Assembly (NCBI GenBank): GCA_036652055.1
Contig: JAVVWP010000006.1
Coordinates: 5,948-69,947 of the forward strand
Direction of reading: 5' to 3'
Source of the DNA: Fimenecus sp036652055
GTDB lineage: Bacteria > Bacillota > Clostridia > Oscillospirales > Acutalibacteraceae
DNA length: 64,000 nucleotides
The first letter of the stretch is position 1. Every line of letters begins with the position of its first letter. The position numbers and the translations under genes were made by a program. Of the stretch, positions 37,601-47,120 are shown piece by piece. The notes under the pieces are model-generated. The model was given only the letters and a program-made list of their open reading frames with translations, had not been told where the DNA came from and ran no database searches.

Positions 37601-38530
37601 ATGGCAAACATTAATAACAGGCTTGAATATATAAATGAGCTTGCAGAAATAGATCCACAGCTTTTAATAGAGCGTAGCGAAACAAGATATAAAAACATTA
37701 TAAGTGATATTTCAAAAAAGGTTTCAGAAGATGTGGGGCGTGAAATAATTATGCTCGCAGGCCCGTCGGCATCGGGCAAAACAACAACAGCCAATAAGCT
37801 TGCAAAGAGTTTTACAGAGCTTGGAATGAAAACCTATGTTGTGTCATTAGATGATTTTTATTTAGACAGAGATGACCTTCCCTTTGATGAAGAAGGTCAG
37901 CACGATTACGAAACGGTTTTTGCTCTTGATTTGCCACTTATTGCGAAAACACTTAACAGCCTTGTAAGAGGTGAAGCAACACGCCTTCCTGTTTTTGATT
38001 TTAAATGCGGTAAGAGAAGCGATGAATTTAATGAAATAATGCTTGATAAAAATGATGCAATTATTGTTGAGGGCTTACACGCATTGAACCCGATAATAAC
38101 AGAGGATTTGCCTAATGACAGGCTTCTTAAAATATATATCAGCGTTTCTTCAAGAATTTATGATGAAAATGGAAAAATAATTTTAAATAAAAGAAATATC
38201 AGATTTATAAGAAGAATGGTCAGAGATTATAAATTCAGAGCAAGCTCAGTTGCAAACACTTATGAGCTGTGGGACGGCGTTCGAAGCGGTGAGGATAAAT
38301 ATCTTTTCCCATATAAAAAGAATGCTGATATGACAATTAATTCAATACATCTTAGTGAACCGTGTGTTTTTAACGATATAGCAATAAAGATGCTGAGTGA
38401 AGCCGATTTAAACCCAGACAGAGCCGCAGATGCTCAAAAGCTTTTATTTTCACTTAGAAAAATTAAAAGCATTCCATCAACGCTTGTTCCAAAAGAGTCT
38501 TTGCTTCGTGAATTTTTGGGAAATGATTGA
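37601..38530 (+). CDS. Uridine kinase/phosphoribulokinase family nucleoside kinase
   Basis: The P-loop GPSASGKTTTAN is near residue 54, followed by VVSLDDFYLDRDDLP (the acceptor-binding Asp pair) and IIVEGLHALNP (Walker-B-like), as in uridine kinases. In many clostridia the same kinase follows an N-terminal TGS and threonyl-tRNA-synthetase-like region; here the protein starts only 50 residues before the P-loop, so that part is missing. The natural substrate of this clade is not known. It sits 14 bases after hemZ. Confidence 0.85.
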   Translation: MANINNRLEYINELAEIDPQLLIERSETRYKNIISDISKKVSEDVGREIIMLAGPSASGKTTTANKLAKSFTELGMKTYVVSLDDFYLDRDDLPFDEEGQHDYETVFALDLPLIAKTLNSLVRGEATRLPVFDFKCGKRSDEFNEIMLDKNDAIIVEGLHALNPIITEDLPNDRLLKIYISVSSRIYDENGKIILNKRNIRFIRRMVRDYKFRASSVANTYELWDGVRSGEDKYLFPYKKNADMTINSIHLSEPCVFNDIAIKMLSEADLNPDRAADAQKLLFSLRKIKSIPSTLVPKESLLREFLGND

Positions 38531-38593
38531 CATATTAAGATTACAATGATATTCTTATCTAACGCCTAAAAGGCATAAAGGGGTGTTGATTTT

Positions 38594-40378
38594 TTGGCAC
38601 AAAAACAGAGAAAAAGCCAGTCACTTTTAAACGGCGCATTAATTCTTGCCGTTGCTACAATGATAGTAAAAGTTATTGGAATGTTCTATAAAATTCCGCT
38701 TTCAAATATGATGGGTGCTGTCGGGCGAGGCTATTTTGAGTCAGCATACAATCTTTATATTCCTATATATACGCTCTCAATGGCAGGGCTTCCTGTTGCT
38801 GTTACAAAATTAGTTTCACAGCAGGTGGCACTAAAGCGTTTTCGAGATGTAAAAATGACTTATAAGGTAGCTGCAAGGCTATTTCTTATAGCAGGTATAC
38901 TCGGAACGGTTGTGCTAATATTAGCTGCCTATCCTTATGCTTATATTGCAAAAAATATGGAAGCTATTCCTTCTATAATTGCTATTGCACCATCTATATT
39001 TTTCTGTTGTATGATGTCTATTTATCGTGGCTATTATAATGGGCTTAGAAATATGACTCCAACTGCGATTTCACAGGTGTGTGAAGCAGGTGGAAAGCTT
39101 GTGTTTGGTCTTATTTGTGCAAAAGCAGTAATCACTTTTGGCTATGCTCAGTTTGAAAAAGGACTTCCTGTTTTCGGTCAAATGGTGTCAGATGAAGCAG
39201 GGGCGCTTAGTGCAATTTATCCATATTCGGCGGCAGCTGCATCAATGGGTGTCACAATAGGAACTGTCATCGGTATGATTTATATGATGTTAAGGCATAA
39301 AATTAAAGGTGATGGCATTACAAAGGCAGAGCTTTCTGCATCGCCAAATCCAATGCGAAGCAACACAATTGTAAAAACAATAATTGCGATAGCAATACCA
39401 GTAGTTCTATCTTCACTTGTTTTTAGTGTTACAAATCTTATTGACTCACTTACAATTCAAAGCAGGCTTGAATATATGATTTCAGGCAACCTTGACTTTA
39501 TAAAACAGATGTATTCAACTCAGCTTTTATCAGCAGGAATTTTAGACGGTGATATTAAAGATTTCCTATATGGTGCTTATGCGCTGTCATATGATTTCCA
39601 AAATCTTATTCCATCGCTTACTATGACGCTCGGTGTCAGTGCAATCCCAGCACTTGCAGCGGCATATGCAGTTAAAGATAAGCGAAATTTAAAAACTTCT
39701 GTTGAATCTGTAATTAGAGTTACGATGATGATTGCACTCCCAGGGGGATTGGGGCTTGCAATACTTGCAAAGCCTATTTTGACCTTGCTTTATGAAAACG
39801 GAAAGTCAGCTCCAGCAATAACAATTGCAGCACCAGTTATGGCGGCAATATGCAGTACGATTTTCTTAATGGCAGTGTCACAGCCTATGACGAATATCTT
39901 GCAGGCAATCGGAAAAGAAAGTGTTCCTGTAAAATCGCTTGCTCTTGGTGCAATAGTCAAGGTAGTTGCTAACTATATATTCATTGGTATTCCTGCCCTT
40001 AACATCAACGGTGCGGTAATCGGAACAATCCTTTGTTATGTTGTAATTGTCGCTTATAACCTCACCGCTATAATGCGAGCAGAAAAAATAAAAATCAATT
40101 TTATGTCAGTATTTATAAAACCGCTTTTTTGTGCGTTACTTAGTGGCGTTGCTGCATACACTTCATTTGGCATTGCAAATCACTTTTTACCACTTACAAT
40201 GGTGGGTGGGCATTCGCTCAACAATATTGGTGCAACAGCAGTTTCGATAGTGTTTGCAGTCGTAATTTATGCGATTTCTATGCTTTTGGTGGGCGGAATT
40301 GCAAAAGATGATATAATTATGCTCCCAAAAGGAGAAAAAATCGCAAAAATGCTTGCAAAATATGGATTTATAGGTTAA
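38594..40378 (+). CDS. Polysaccharide/lipid II flippase-like membrane protein (MurJ/SpoVB superfamily)
   Basis: The 594-residue protein is hydrophobic along its length, with about 14 membrane helices, and starts with MAQKQRKSQSLLNGALIL followed by YKIPLSNMMGAVGRGYF, which is the pattern of the SpoVB/YtgP branch of MOP flippases. Such proteins flip lipid-linked cell-wall or spore-cortex precursors. The start is TTG 38594 with AAAGGGG upstream. It lies between the nucleoside kinase and mazG, an arrangement also typical for spoVB/mazG/hup regions of Firmicutes. Confidence 0.88.
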   Translation: MAQKQRKSQSLLNGALILAVATMIVKVIGMFYKIPLSNMMGAVGRGYFESAYNLYIPIYTLSMAGLPVAVTKLVSQQVALKRFRDVKMTYKVAARLFLIAGILGTVVLILAAYPYAYIAKNMEAIPSIIAIAPSIFFCCMMSIYRGYYNGLRNMTPTAISQVCEAGGKLVFGLICAKAVITFGYAQFEKGLPVFGQMVSDEAGALSAIYPYSAAAASMGVTIGTVIGMIYMMLRHKIKGDGITKAELSASPNPMRSNTIVKTIIAIAIPVVLSSLVFSVTNLIDSLTIQSRLEYMISGNLDFIKQMYSTQLLSAGILDGDIKDFLYGAYALSYDFQNLIPSLTMTLGVSAIPALAAAYAVKDKRNLKTSVESVIRVTMMIALPGGLGLAILAKPILTLLYENGKSAPAITIAAPVMAAICSTIFLMAVSQPMTNILQAIGKESVPVKSLALGAIVKVVANYIFIGIPALNINGAVIGTILCYVVIVAYNLTAIMRAEKIKINFMSVFIKPLFCALLSGVAAYTSFGIANHFLPLTMVGGHSLNNIGATAVSIVFAVVIYAISMLLVGGIAKDDIIMLPKGEKIAKMLAKYGFIG

Positions 40379-40400
40379 AATAACAAGAAAGGAAATGCTT

Positions 40401-41210
40401 ATGACTACTGATTTTAAATTCAAAACAAAATATGATATTTCCGATCTCCTTGACATTATGAAAATTCTCCGTGGTGAGGGTGGCTGTCCGTGGGACAGAG
40501 AACAAACTCATGAAACCATTAAGCGAAACTTTATTGAAGAAACTTATGAGGTTGTCGAGGCAATAAATAAAAACGACAGTGAGCTACTTTGCGAAGAATT
40601 AGGCGATGTTATGTTGCAGGTAGTTTTTCACGCTCAAATCGAAAGCGAAAAGGGCGTCTTTGGCTTTTCGGATGTAGCCGATGGCATTTGCAAAAAACTT
40701 ATTGAAAGGCATCCTCATGTGTTTTCTGATGTCTGTGTTAGCACGACTGACGAGGTTCTCACGAATTGGGATGCAATAAAGGCAAAAACAAAAAACCGAA
40801 AGACGACGACCGAGTCTATGCTTTCAGTTCCACGAGAACTACCGAGTCTTATGCGTAGTACAAAAATTCAAGAAAAGGCACGCAAAGTCGGTTTTGATTG
40901 GGATAATACTAACGATGCTCTTTGTAAGCTGTCCGAAGAAATTGATGAGCTTAAAGAGGCTATTGATAAAAACGATATGAATAATGCAGCAGAGGAATTA
41001 GGCGATGTTCTATTTTCAGCGGTAAATGTTTCAAGATTTATCGGTGTTGATGCAGAGCAAGCACTCACTCTTTCAGCTGATAAGTTTTTAAAAAGATTTT
41101 CCATTGTTGAAAATTTGGCTAAAATGCGGAACATAAATATGGAAAGTGCGACTTTAGAGGAGTTAGACAAGCTTTGGGATGAAGCAAAAATTGCGTTAGC
41201 GTCCAATTAG
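40401..41210 (+). CDS. mazG: Nucleoside triphosphate pyrophosphohydrolase MazG
   Basis: MazG hydrolyses nucleoside triphosphates to monophosphates. There are two MazG repeats: the first with GGCPWDREQTHETI and EETYEVVEAI plus CEELGDVMLQVVFH, the second with SEEIDELKEAI and AEELGDVLFSAVNVSR. These hold the E-E-x-x-E-type metal ligands. I prefer ATG 40401 over ATG 40395, because AAAGGA is 7 bases before the former and only one base before the latter. It is upstream of hup, an order shared with Bacillus. Confidence 0.95.
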   Translation: MTTDFKFKTKYDISDLLDIMKILRGEGGCPWDREQTHETIKRNFIEETYEVVEAINKNDSELLCEELGDVMLQVVFHAQIESEKGVFGFSDVADGICKKLIERHPHVFSDVCVSTTDEVLTNWDAIKAKTKNRKTTTESMLSVPRELPSLMRSTKIQEKARKVGFDWDNTNDALCKLSEEIDELKEAIDKNDMNNAAEELGDVLFSAVNVSRFIGVDAEQALTLSADKFLKRFSIVENLAKMRNINMESATLEELDKLWDEAKIALASN

Positions 41211-41267
41211 CAGGCGAGTAAAATCGCAGCATTATGGATAAAAAAATCAAAAAAACGGAGGAAAAAA

Positions 41268-41543
41268 ATGAATAAGACAGAACTTATCGCGGCAGTAGCA
41301 GCAAAAGCAGAGCTTTCTAAGAAAGATGCTGATTCAGCAGTAACAGCAGTACTTGGTGCAATCACAGACGGTCTTGTAGCAGGTGAAAAAATCCAAATCG
41401 TTGGCTTTGGTACCTTTGAAGTTCGTAACCGTGCTGAAAAGCAAGGGCGTAACCCAAAAACAGGTGAAGCTATGACAGTTCCTGCATCAAAAGTTCCTGC
41501 ATTTAAAGCTGGAAAAGGTCTTAAAGAGGCAGTTGCTAAATAA
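41268..41543 (+). CDS. hup: HU family DNA-binding protein
   Basis: HU is the small histone-like nucleoid protein. The 91-residue protein begins MNKTELIAAVAAKAELSKKD and has the DNA-binding arm GFGTFEVRNRAEKQGRNPKTGE, with the Pro-containing tip, then VPAFKAGKGLKEAV. The binding site ACGGAGG is strong and codon use is close to that of highly expressed genes. A terminator follows directly. Confidence 0.97.
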   Translation: MNKTELIAAVAAKAELSKKDADSAVTAVLGAITDGLVAGEKIQIVGFGTFEVRNRAEKQGRNPKTGEAMTVPASKVPAFKAGKGLKEAVAK

Positions 41544-41563
41544 TTAGATTTTCCGAGTTCTTA

Positions 41564-41596
41564 CAGAGAGACTTTATTGTCTCTCTGTTTTTTTTT
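41564..41596 (+). terminator. Terminator after hup
   Basis: Stem CAGAGAGAC (41564-41572) with GTCTCTCTG (41579-41587), followed by about nine T. It ends the recJ-hup run. Confidence 0.92.
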
Positions 41597-41687
41597 GAAA
41601 TTTATCTCGCTTTTTGCAAAAAAATAAATGCTGAAGCTTTTACACTCCAACATTTATTATAGAACTTTTTATTTTATTTTTTAAATC

Positions 41688-42860
41688 TTATCTTTTTTTC
41701 TTGCCGAAAAAACTTTTTCTATCATCGTCACCGTTTTTCAGATTATCAAGATTATTGCCAAACTCTCTGTCTAATTCTTTTAAAAGTTCCTTTTGCTTTT
41801 GCGTAAGTTCTTTTGGAACATCAACAATAATTTTAACAAGTTGGTCGCCACGCCCTCTGCCATTAAGGCTTTGAATGCCTCTGCCTTTAAGCTTGAAAAC
41901 ATCGCCTGGCTGAGTTCCCGACGGAACATCATACTTTACCTTACCGTCAAGAGTGGGAACTTCTAAGTCACAACCAAGAGCAGCTGCGGAATACGAAATG
42001 TGCATTTCACACCATACATTGTATCCGTCACGCTCAAAAATCGGGTGAGGTCTAACATTAATAGCAACCCTAAGGTCACCAGCAGGGCCACCGTTGACGC
42101 CCTTGTTGCCTTGACCACGAGTGTTAATAACTTGCCTATCATCAATACCAGCGGGTATTTTAATTTCGATTTTAACAGATTTTCGAATTCTGCCTGCACC
42201 ACTGCATTTTTTACAAGGATTACTGATAATAGTACCCTTGCCACCACATTTTGGGCAAGCCTTTTGAGTTTGAATGACACCAAATGGGGTTCTTTGTGCA
42301 GAAGTTACTTGACCTTTTCCGCCACATTCAGGGCAGGTTTTTGGTGATGAACCAGGGGCAGCACCGCTACCGTGACAATCATCACAGACTTCAACACGGC
42401 TTGTTTCGACCTCACGAGTACAGCCTTTTGCAGCTTCTTCAAATGAGATTGTAACGCTTGCTTGTGTGTCGCTTCCTCTTTGAGGGGCATTAGGATTTCC
42501 GCCGCCGCCAAAGCCACCGCCACCACCGCCACCGAAGAAGCTGTTAAAAATATCGCCAAGGTCAAAGTCAAAGCCAGCACCGTTAAATCCGCCACCACCA
42601 TAAGCTCCGCCGCCACCTGCGCCATAGCTCGGGTCAACACCGGCATGGCCAAAACGGTCATACTTTGCTTTTTTGGTTGCATCAGACAAAACCTCATAAG
42701 CTTCATTAGCTTCTTTGAATTTTGATTCAGCATCCTTATTGTCTGGATTTAAGTCGGGATGAAATTGCTTTGCAGTTTTTCGATATGCTTTTTTTATTTC
42801 ATCGTCGGTGGCATTCTTATCAACGCCAAGAACTTCATAATAATCTCGCTTTTCTGCCAT
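41688..42860 (-). CDS. dnaJ: Chaperone DnaJ
   Basis: DnaJ stimulates the DnaK ATPase and delivers substrates. The J domain (residues 1-70) has the HPD triplet in FHPDLNPDN. A long Gly/Phe-rich segment (about 75-125) follows, then four CxxCxGxG zinc repeats: CDDCHGSG, CPECGGKG, CPKCGGKG and CKKCSGAG. The C-terminal substrate domains are complete. Length 390 is normal. It is the last gene of the hrcA operon, 145 bp after dnaK, with a hairpin in the gap. Confidence 0.97.
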   Translation of the reverse strand: MAEKRDYYEVLGVDKNATDDEIKKAYRKTAKQFHPDLNPDNKDAESKFKEANEAYEVLSDATKKAKYDRFGHAGVDPSYGAGGGGAYGGGGFNGAGFDFDLGDIFNSFFGGGGGGGFGGGGNPNAPQRGSDTQASVTISFEEAAKGCTREVETSRVEVCDDCHGSGAAPGSSPKTCPECGGKGQVTSAQRTPFGVIQTQKACPKCGGKGTIISNPCKKCSGAGRIRKSVKIEIKIPAGIDDRQVINTRGQGNKGVNGGPAGDLRVAINVRPHPIFERDGYNVWCEMHISYSAAALGCDLEVPTLDGKVKYDVPSGTQPGDVFKLKGRGIQSLNGRGRGDQLVKIIVDVPKELTQKQKELLKELDREFGNNLDNLKNGDDDRKSFFGKKKR

Positions 42861-42886
42861 ATAAGTACCCCATAATTTTTTAAATT

Positions 42887-42970
42887 AGGGCGGAATGCCC
42901 TCATCTCGCCGAATGTATATAAGAAAATTTTTAATACGCGTGTAAGGGCAATTCAATAATTGCCCTTACA
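42887..42970 (-). promoter_or_regulatory. Perfect hairpin in the dnaK-dnaJ gap
   Basis: A 13-bp perfect stem, TGTAAGGGCAATT (42941-42953) with its complement (42958-42970), has a 4-base loop. A smaller AGGGC/GCCCT stem lies at 42887-42901. Neither is followed by a proper T run on the reverse strand, so this looks like a partial attenuator or an mRNA processing or stability element that sets the DnaK:DnaJ ratio rather than a full terminator. Confidence 0.5.
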
Positions 42971-43005
42971 ATATACTCTAAATTTACTGCATTAAAATGC
43001 AAGTT

Positions 43006-44859
43006 TTATTTGTTTTCGCCTTCTACATCTGTGTAGTCTGCTTCATAATAACCATCATCACCCTTTGCACCTTCGGCATTAGGTGCAGCGTTTCCATCAG
43101 CACCTTCAGCACTTTGTTGTGCAGCAGCGGCAGCTTTATAAAGTTCTTCAGAAACTTTATAGAAGCTTTGAGTGAGTTCTTCTTTTTTAGCTTTAATATC
43201 TTCAATGTTATCTGATTTTAATGCTTCTTTAAGAGCTTCGATTTTACCCTCTATTTCAGTTTTATCATTTTCAGCAATCTTATCAGCACTGTCAGCTAAA
43301 ACTTTTTCGCATTGATATACCATTTGGTCGGCTTCGTTTCGAGAATCAATATCATCTTTACGCTTTTTATCATCTTCAGCGAATTTCTTAGCTTCTTCAA
43401 CAGCCTTTTCAACATCATCTTTAGACATATTTGTTGATGAAGTAATTGAAATTGATTGCTCTTTTTGAGTGCCTAAATCTTTAGCTGAAACATGAACTAT
43501 ACCGTTTGCGTCAATATCAAAGGTAACTTCGATTTGAGGAATTCCACGAGGAGCAGGCATAATACCGTCAAGGTGGAAAATACCAAGTGATTTATTATCT
43601 CTTGCAAATTCTCTTTCGCCCTGTAAAACATGAACTTCAACAGAAGTTTGGTTGTCAGCAGCGGTTGAGAAAACTTGACTTTTCTTTGATGGGATTGTTG
43701 TATTTCTTTCAATGATTTTTGTGCTTACACCGCCCATTGTTTCAATTCCGAGTGAAAGGGGAGTAACATCAAGAAGCAAAATGCCCTCAACATCTCCGCC
43801 TAAAACACCGCCTTGAATAGCAGCACCAACAGCAACGCATTCATCAGGATTTATGCCCTTGAATGGCTCTTTGCCTGTAAAGCTCTTTATTGCATCTTGA
43901 ACAGCAGGAATTCTTGAAGAACCGCCAACCATAAGAATTTTATTAAGTTCAGAGGTTTTAAGCCCAGAATCTTTAAGTGCTTGACGAACAGGTCCCATTG
44001 TAGCTTCAACAAGGTCAGCTGTCATTTCATTGAATTTAGCTCTTGTAAGAGTTGTTTCAAGATGTTTTGGGCCAGTTGCATCAGCAGTAATGAAAGGAAG
44101 GCTAATACTTGAAGTTGTAACGCCTGAAAGCTCAACCTTTGCTTTTTCAGCAGCTTCTTTTAAACGCTGCATAGCCATTTTATCGTTTCTAAGGTCAACG
44201 CCTTGCTCTTTTTTGAATTCGTCTGCAAGCCAGTCAATAACTCTTTGGTCAAAATCGTCACCGCCAAGATGATTGTTACCTGCAGTTGCAAGAACTTCTT
44301 GAACACCGTCGCCCATTTCAATAACAGAAACATCAAATGTTCCACCACCAAGGTCATAAACCATTACTTTTTGGTCGTCTTCCTTGTCAATGCCATAAGC
44401 GAGTGCAGCAGCAGTTGGCTCGTTGATAATTCTCTTAACATCAAGTCCTGCAATCTTTCCTGCGTCTTTTGTTGCCTGCCTTTGAGCATCTGTAAAGTAA
44501 GCAGGAACTGTGATAACAGCCTCGGTTACTTTAGAGCCTAAATATGCTTCAGCATCAGCTTTTAATTTGCCTAATATCATTGCTGAAATTTCTTGTGGAT
44601 TGTAGTTTTTGCTACCGATAGCTACTTTAAAATCTGAACCCATATGTCTTTTAATAGATGCGATAGTTCTTTCAGGATTAGTGATAGACTGCCTTTTAGC
44701 AACCTGACCTACTAACCTTTCATCTGATTTTGAAAAAGCAACTACTGATGGAGTTGTTCTTGCACCCTCTGCATTAGCAATAACAACAGGCTCACCGCCC
44801 TCAATTACTGCTACGCATGAATTTGTTGTACCTAAGTCAATACCGATTACTTTTGCCAT
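43006..44859 (-). CDS. dnaK: Chaperone DnaK (Hsp70)
   Basis: DnaK binds exposed hydrophobic segments of proteins with ATP-driven cycling. The N-terminal ATPase domain begins GIDLGTTNSCVAVIEGG and has YDLGGGTFDVSV near residue 170 and the linker region LLLDVTPLSLGIET near residue 365; the substrate domain and helical lid follow. The tail is Ala/Gly rich and ends with acidic residues (YTDVEGENK). Its 617 residues match Firmicute DnaK. GGAGGAAA precedes the ATG. Regulation comes from the CIRCE element upstream of hrcA. Confidence 0.98.
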   Translation of the reverse strand: MAKVIGIDLGTTNSCVAVIEGGEPVVIANAEGARTTPSVVAFSKSDERLVGQVAKRQSITNPERTIASIKRHMGSDFKVAIGSKNYNPQEISAMILGKLKADAEAYLGSKVTEAVITVPAYFTDAQRQATKDAGKIAGLDVKRIINEPTAAALAYGIDKEDDQKVMVYDLGGGTFDVSVIEMGDGVQEVLATAGNNHLGGDDFDQRVIDWLADEFKKEQGVDLRNDKMAMQRLKEAAEKAKVELSGVTTSSISLPFITADATGPKHLETTLTRAKFNEMTADLVEATMGPVRQALKDSGLKTSELNKILMVGGSSRIPAVQDAIKSFTGKEPFKGINPDECVAVGAAIQGGVLGGDVEGILLLDVTPLSLGIETMGGVSTKIIERNTTIPSKKSQVFSTAADNQTSVEVHVLQGEREFARDNKSLGIFHLDGIMPAPRGIPQIEVTFDIDANGIVHVSAKDLGTQKEQSISITSSTNMSKDDVEKAVEEAKKFAEDDKKRKDDIDSRNEADQMVYQCEKVLADSADKIAENDKTEIEGKIEALKEALKSDNIEDIKAKKEELTQSFYKVSEELYKAAAAAQQSAEGADGNAAPNAEGAKGDDGYYEADYTDVEGENK

Positions 44860-45009
44860 AATTATTTCCTCCTGTTTTTGGGATTTTTCTGTGAAACACC
44901 ATTTTATTTTTCTAAGTAATTCTAAAACTGAAATTTAAAAAGATGCCTTGCGAAAAATGCTCAAATTATATTGTTTATATTTTTTATATTGTAAATTAAA
45001 GAATAACCC

Positions 45010-45522
45010 TTAATTTGCTACTTGAACTATTGCCGGTCTTAAAACTCGCTCGCCCATTTTATAACCTGTGGTGAATACATTGACGATAACATTTTCTTTT
45101 TCGTTTTCATCATCAATATGCATTACAGCACTATGAATTTTCGGGTCAAACTCATCACCTTTTTCGCCAAAGCTTTCAACTCCCATTTTTTTAAGAGTAT
45201 CAATAAGCTGATTGAATATCATATCAATTCCTTTTTGATAATCTTCTAAAGAAGCTTCTTTGTTTGCGGTTGCTCTTTCAAAGTTATCAATAATCGGAAG
45301 TAATTCAGTTAAAACCGATGCTTTTGAATTGCCATATACTTGCTCTCTTTCTTTAGTTGAACGCTTTCTGAAATTATCATATTCAGCAAGAGTGCGAAGC
45401 AGCTTATCGTTTGTATCTGAAAGCTGTGATGAAACCTCGTCAAATTTTTCTTTTGAAATGATTTCTTCAATTACTTTCTCAGTGTCAACTGTTTCTTCTT
45501 CAGCTTTTTTCTTTTTAGCCAT
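45010..45522 (-). CDS. grpE: Nucleotide exchange factor GrpE
   Basis: GrpE releases ADP from DnaK. The 170-residue protein has an N-terminal charged coiled coil (about residues 10-80), with the DNFRKRSTKERE segment, and a C-terminal beta domain with GxxFDPKIHSAVMHI and VFTTGYKMGERVLRPA. AAAGGGATGG lies before the ATG. It is 21 bases after hrcA. Confidence 0.96.
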   Translation of the reverse strand: MAKKKKAEEETVDTEKVIEEIISKEKFDEVSSQLSDTNDKLLRTLAEYDNFRKRSTKEREQVYGNSKASVLTELLPIIDNFERATANKEASLEDYQKGIDMIFNQLIDTLKKMGVESFGEKGDEFDPKIHSAVMHIDDENEKENVIVNVFTTGYKMGERVLRPAIVQVAN

Positions 45523-45543
45523 TTTCTGTAACCATCCCTTTCT

Positions 45544-46593
45544 TTATTCGTCAATATTATCTGAAAGAATTGTTCCGACAATGTCAGTTAAAAACTTTAA
45601 ACTCGGAATAAGTCTTGCATAATCAATTCTGGTAGGGCCAATAATGCCAAGCGTTCCGCTTTCTCTGCCGCCTATAAAATATTTCGAGAAAATCATACTT
45701 GAATTTTGAAGCTCTCTAAAAAGATTTTCTTTACCTATTAAAACATTAGGCGAGAATTTATCACTCTTTTGCTCAACATTTTTAGTAAAAATTTGATTAA
45801 GAGGTTCAGACCGCCTTAAAAACTCCATAATCTCATATGCGTTTGATTCAAATTCTTTGTGATTTAATAGGTTGGATTGACCTTCAAGCAAAAGTTCTGT
45901 TCGTTCTGTCATTTCTGCAAGGTCGCAAAGTGTAACTAAAAGTGGCGTCATCACAAAAAACTTTTCACCGAGCGAAACAGCAAGAGTTTGAATTTTAGCA
46001 ATGTTCATATTAGATACATTTTTGCCGATAAAGTGAGTCATAGTCATATTATAAAAAGATTCAACCATATCAAGCGTAATTTCTGCCTCAGTCCTGCAAA
46101 CCTTGCTTTTAAGAAGCCCCGATGAAGTAAGAATAACTACCATTGCTGTTTTAGTTCCAATAGGAACAAGCTCAATTCTGCGAATAACAGCACTTTCATC
46201 AGACGGAGTTGTAGAAACGGCGGCGCAATTTGTAATTTCGGCTAAAATGTTTCCTGCTTGCTCTAAAATCTTTTGTGGCTCGCCCGAAACTTTAAAAAGC
46301 TGAGTTTCAATAACTCTTTTTTCATTTTGCGACAGCTCATATTTATTCATAAGCCTGTCAACATAATAGCGATAGCCAGCACTTGAGGGAATTCGCCCTG
46401 CTGAAGTGTGAGGCTGTTCAAGGTAGCCCATAGAAACAAGGTCAGACATTTCATTTCGAACTGTTGCGGACGAAACGGACATACCGAGCGACTCGACCAA
46501 TGCTTTTGAACCGATGGGTTCGCCTGTTTCAATGTATTTTTCAACAATAGCACAAAGCAATCGTTCTTTTCTTTCAGTCATTTCCAATTTCAT
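45544..46593 (-). CDS. hrcA: Heat-inducible transcription repressor HrcA
   Basis: HrcA binds CIRCE and represses the class I heat-shock genes; GroEL keeps it active. The N-terminal winged helix shows GEPIGSKALVE and SSATVRNEMSDLVSMGYLEQPHTSAGR, the family signature. The C-terminal part has IIGPTRIDYARLIP. I prefer ATG 46593, six bases after AAGG; GTG 46599 would overlap the site. It is the first gene of hrcA-grpE-dnaK-dnaJ and is autoregulated through the CIRCE 25 bases upstream. Confidence 0.96.
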   Translation of the reverse strand: MKLEMTERKERLLCAIVEKYIETGEPIGSKALVESLGMSVSSATVRNEMSDLVSMGYLEQPHTSAGRIPSSAGYRYYVDRLMNKYELSQNEKRVIETQLFKVSGEPQKILEQAGNILAEITNCAAVSTTPSDESAVIRRIELVPIGTKTAMVVILTSSGLLKSKVCRTEAEITLDMVESFYNMTMTHFIGKNVSNMNIAKIQTLAVSLGEKFFVMTPLLVTLCDLAEMTERTELLLEGQSNLLNHKEFESNAYEIMEFLRRSEPLNQIFTKNVEQKSDKFSPNVLIGKENLFRELQNSSMIFSKYFIGGRESGTLGIIGPTRIDYARLIPSLKFLTDIVGTILSDNIDE

Positions 46594-46617
46594 CACCACC
46601 TTGTAACTTTGGCACTG

Positions 46618-46644
46618 TTAGCACTCACGCTATTAGAGTGCTAA
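46618..46644 (-). promoter_or_regulatory. CIRCE operator (HrcA binding site)
   Basis: TTAGCACTC (46618-46626), nine bases, GAGTGCTAA (46636-46644): a perfect match to the CIRCE consensus. It lies between the promoter and hrcA. Confidence 0.97.
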
Positions 46645-46655
46645 CTCTATTTAAT

Positions 46656-46684
46656 AATATACATTTATATTTGAAATTTGTCAA
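46656..46684 (-). promoter_or_regulatory. Sigma-A promoter of the hrcA operon
   Basis: On the reverse strand TTGACA (46679-46684) and TATATT (46656-46661) are 17 bases apart, with the expected start of transcription just before or in the CIRCE. Confidence 0.85.
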
Positions 46685-46774
46685 TATCTTCTTTGTATTT
46701 AATTTGTAAACAATTTATTAATAACCTAAATTTTCATATATAAGTTTATTTTTTATGAAATATAAGAATAGCTA

Positions 46775-46828
46775 TTGACATATTATTAAAGGTGTTATAA
46801 AATATGATTGTAAGAAATGTTAGTCTAA
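46775..46828 (+). promoter_or_regulatory. feo promoter with candidate DtxR-type operator
   Basis: TTGACA (46775-46780) is followed 17 bases later by TAAAAT (46798-46803). Downstream, TTAG-T-CTAA (46820-46828) is a small palindrome matching the core of DtxR/IdeR boxes (TTAGG..CCTAA type). Its position just after the -10 would suit repression when iron is plentiful. The operator part is inference. Confidence 0.5.
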
Positions 46829-46851
46829 TATAACTTTTTAGGAGGGCAGTT

Positions 46852-47085
46852 ATGATAACCACTTTAAATAAGCTAAGACCACAGCAAAAAAGCAAGGTTG
46901 TGTCGCTCTCGTGCTTTGGGGCATTAAGAAGACATATAATTGATATGGGAATTACACCAGGGGCGGTTATTATAATGCGAAAGGTTGCACCGCTTGGCGA
47001 TCCGATTGAAATAAATGTCAGAGGTTATGAGTTAAGCCTTCGTAAAAGTGAGGCAGAGGGCATTACGGTAGAAATATTTGAATAA
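46852..47085 (+). CDS. feoA: Ferrous iron transport protein FeoA
   Basis: FeoA is a small SH3-like cytoplasmic protein required for FeoB function. The 77-residue protein has the family pattern RRHIIDMGITPGAVIIMRKVAPLGDP and ends with INVRGYELSLRKSEAEGI. AGGAGGG precedes the ATG. It lies 35 bases before feoB. Confidence 0.95.
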   Translation: MITTLNKLRPQQKSKVVSLSCFGALRRHIIDMGITPGAVIIMRKVAPLGDPIEINVRGYELSLRKSEAEGITVEIFE

Positions 47086-47120
47086 TATTAATCCGAAATT
47101 TTTAGGAAAGGCGATAATAA

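Noticed and set aside
43997..44541. Several frames antisense to dnaK and dnaJ
   Set aside because: They mirror conserved chaperone codons; no independent signals.
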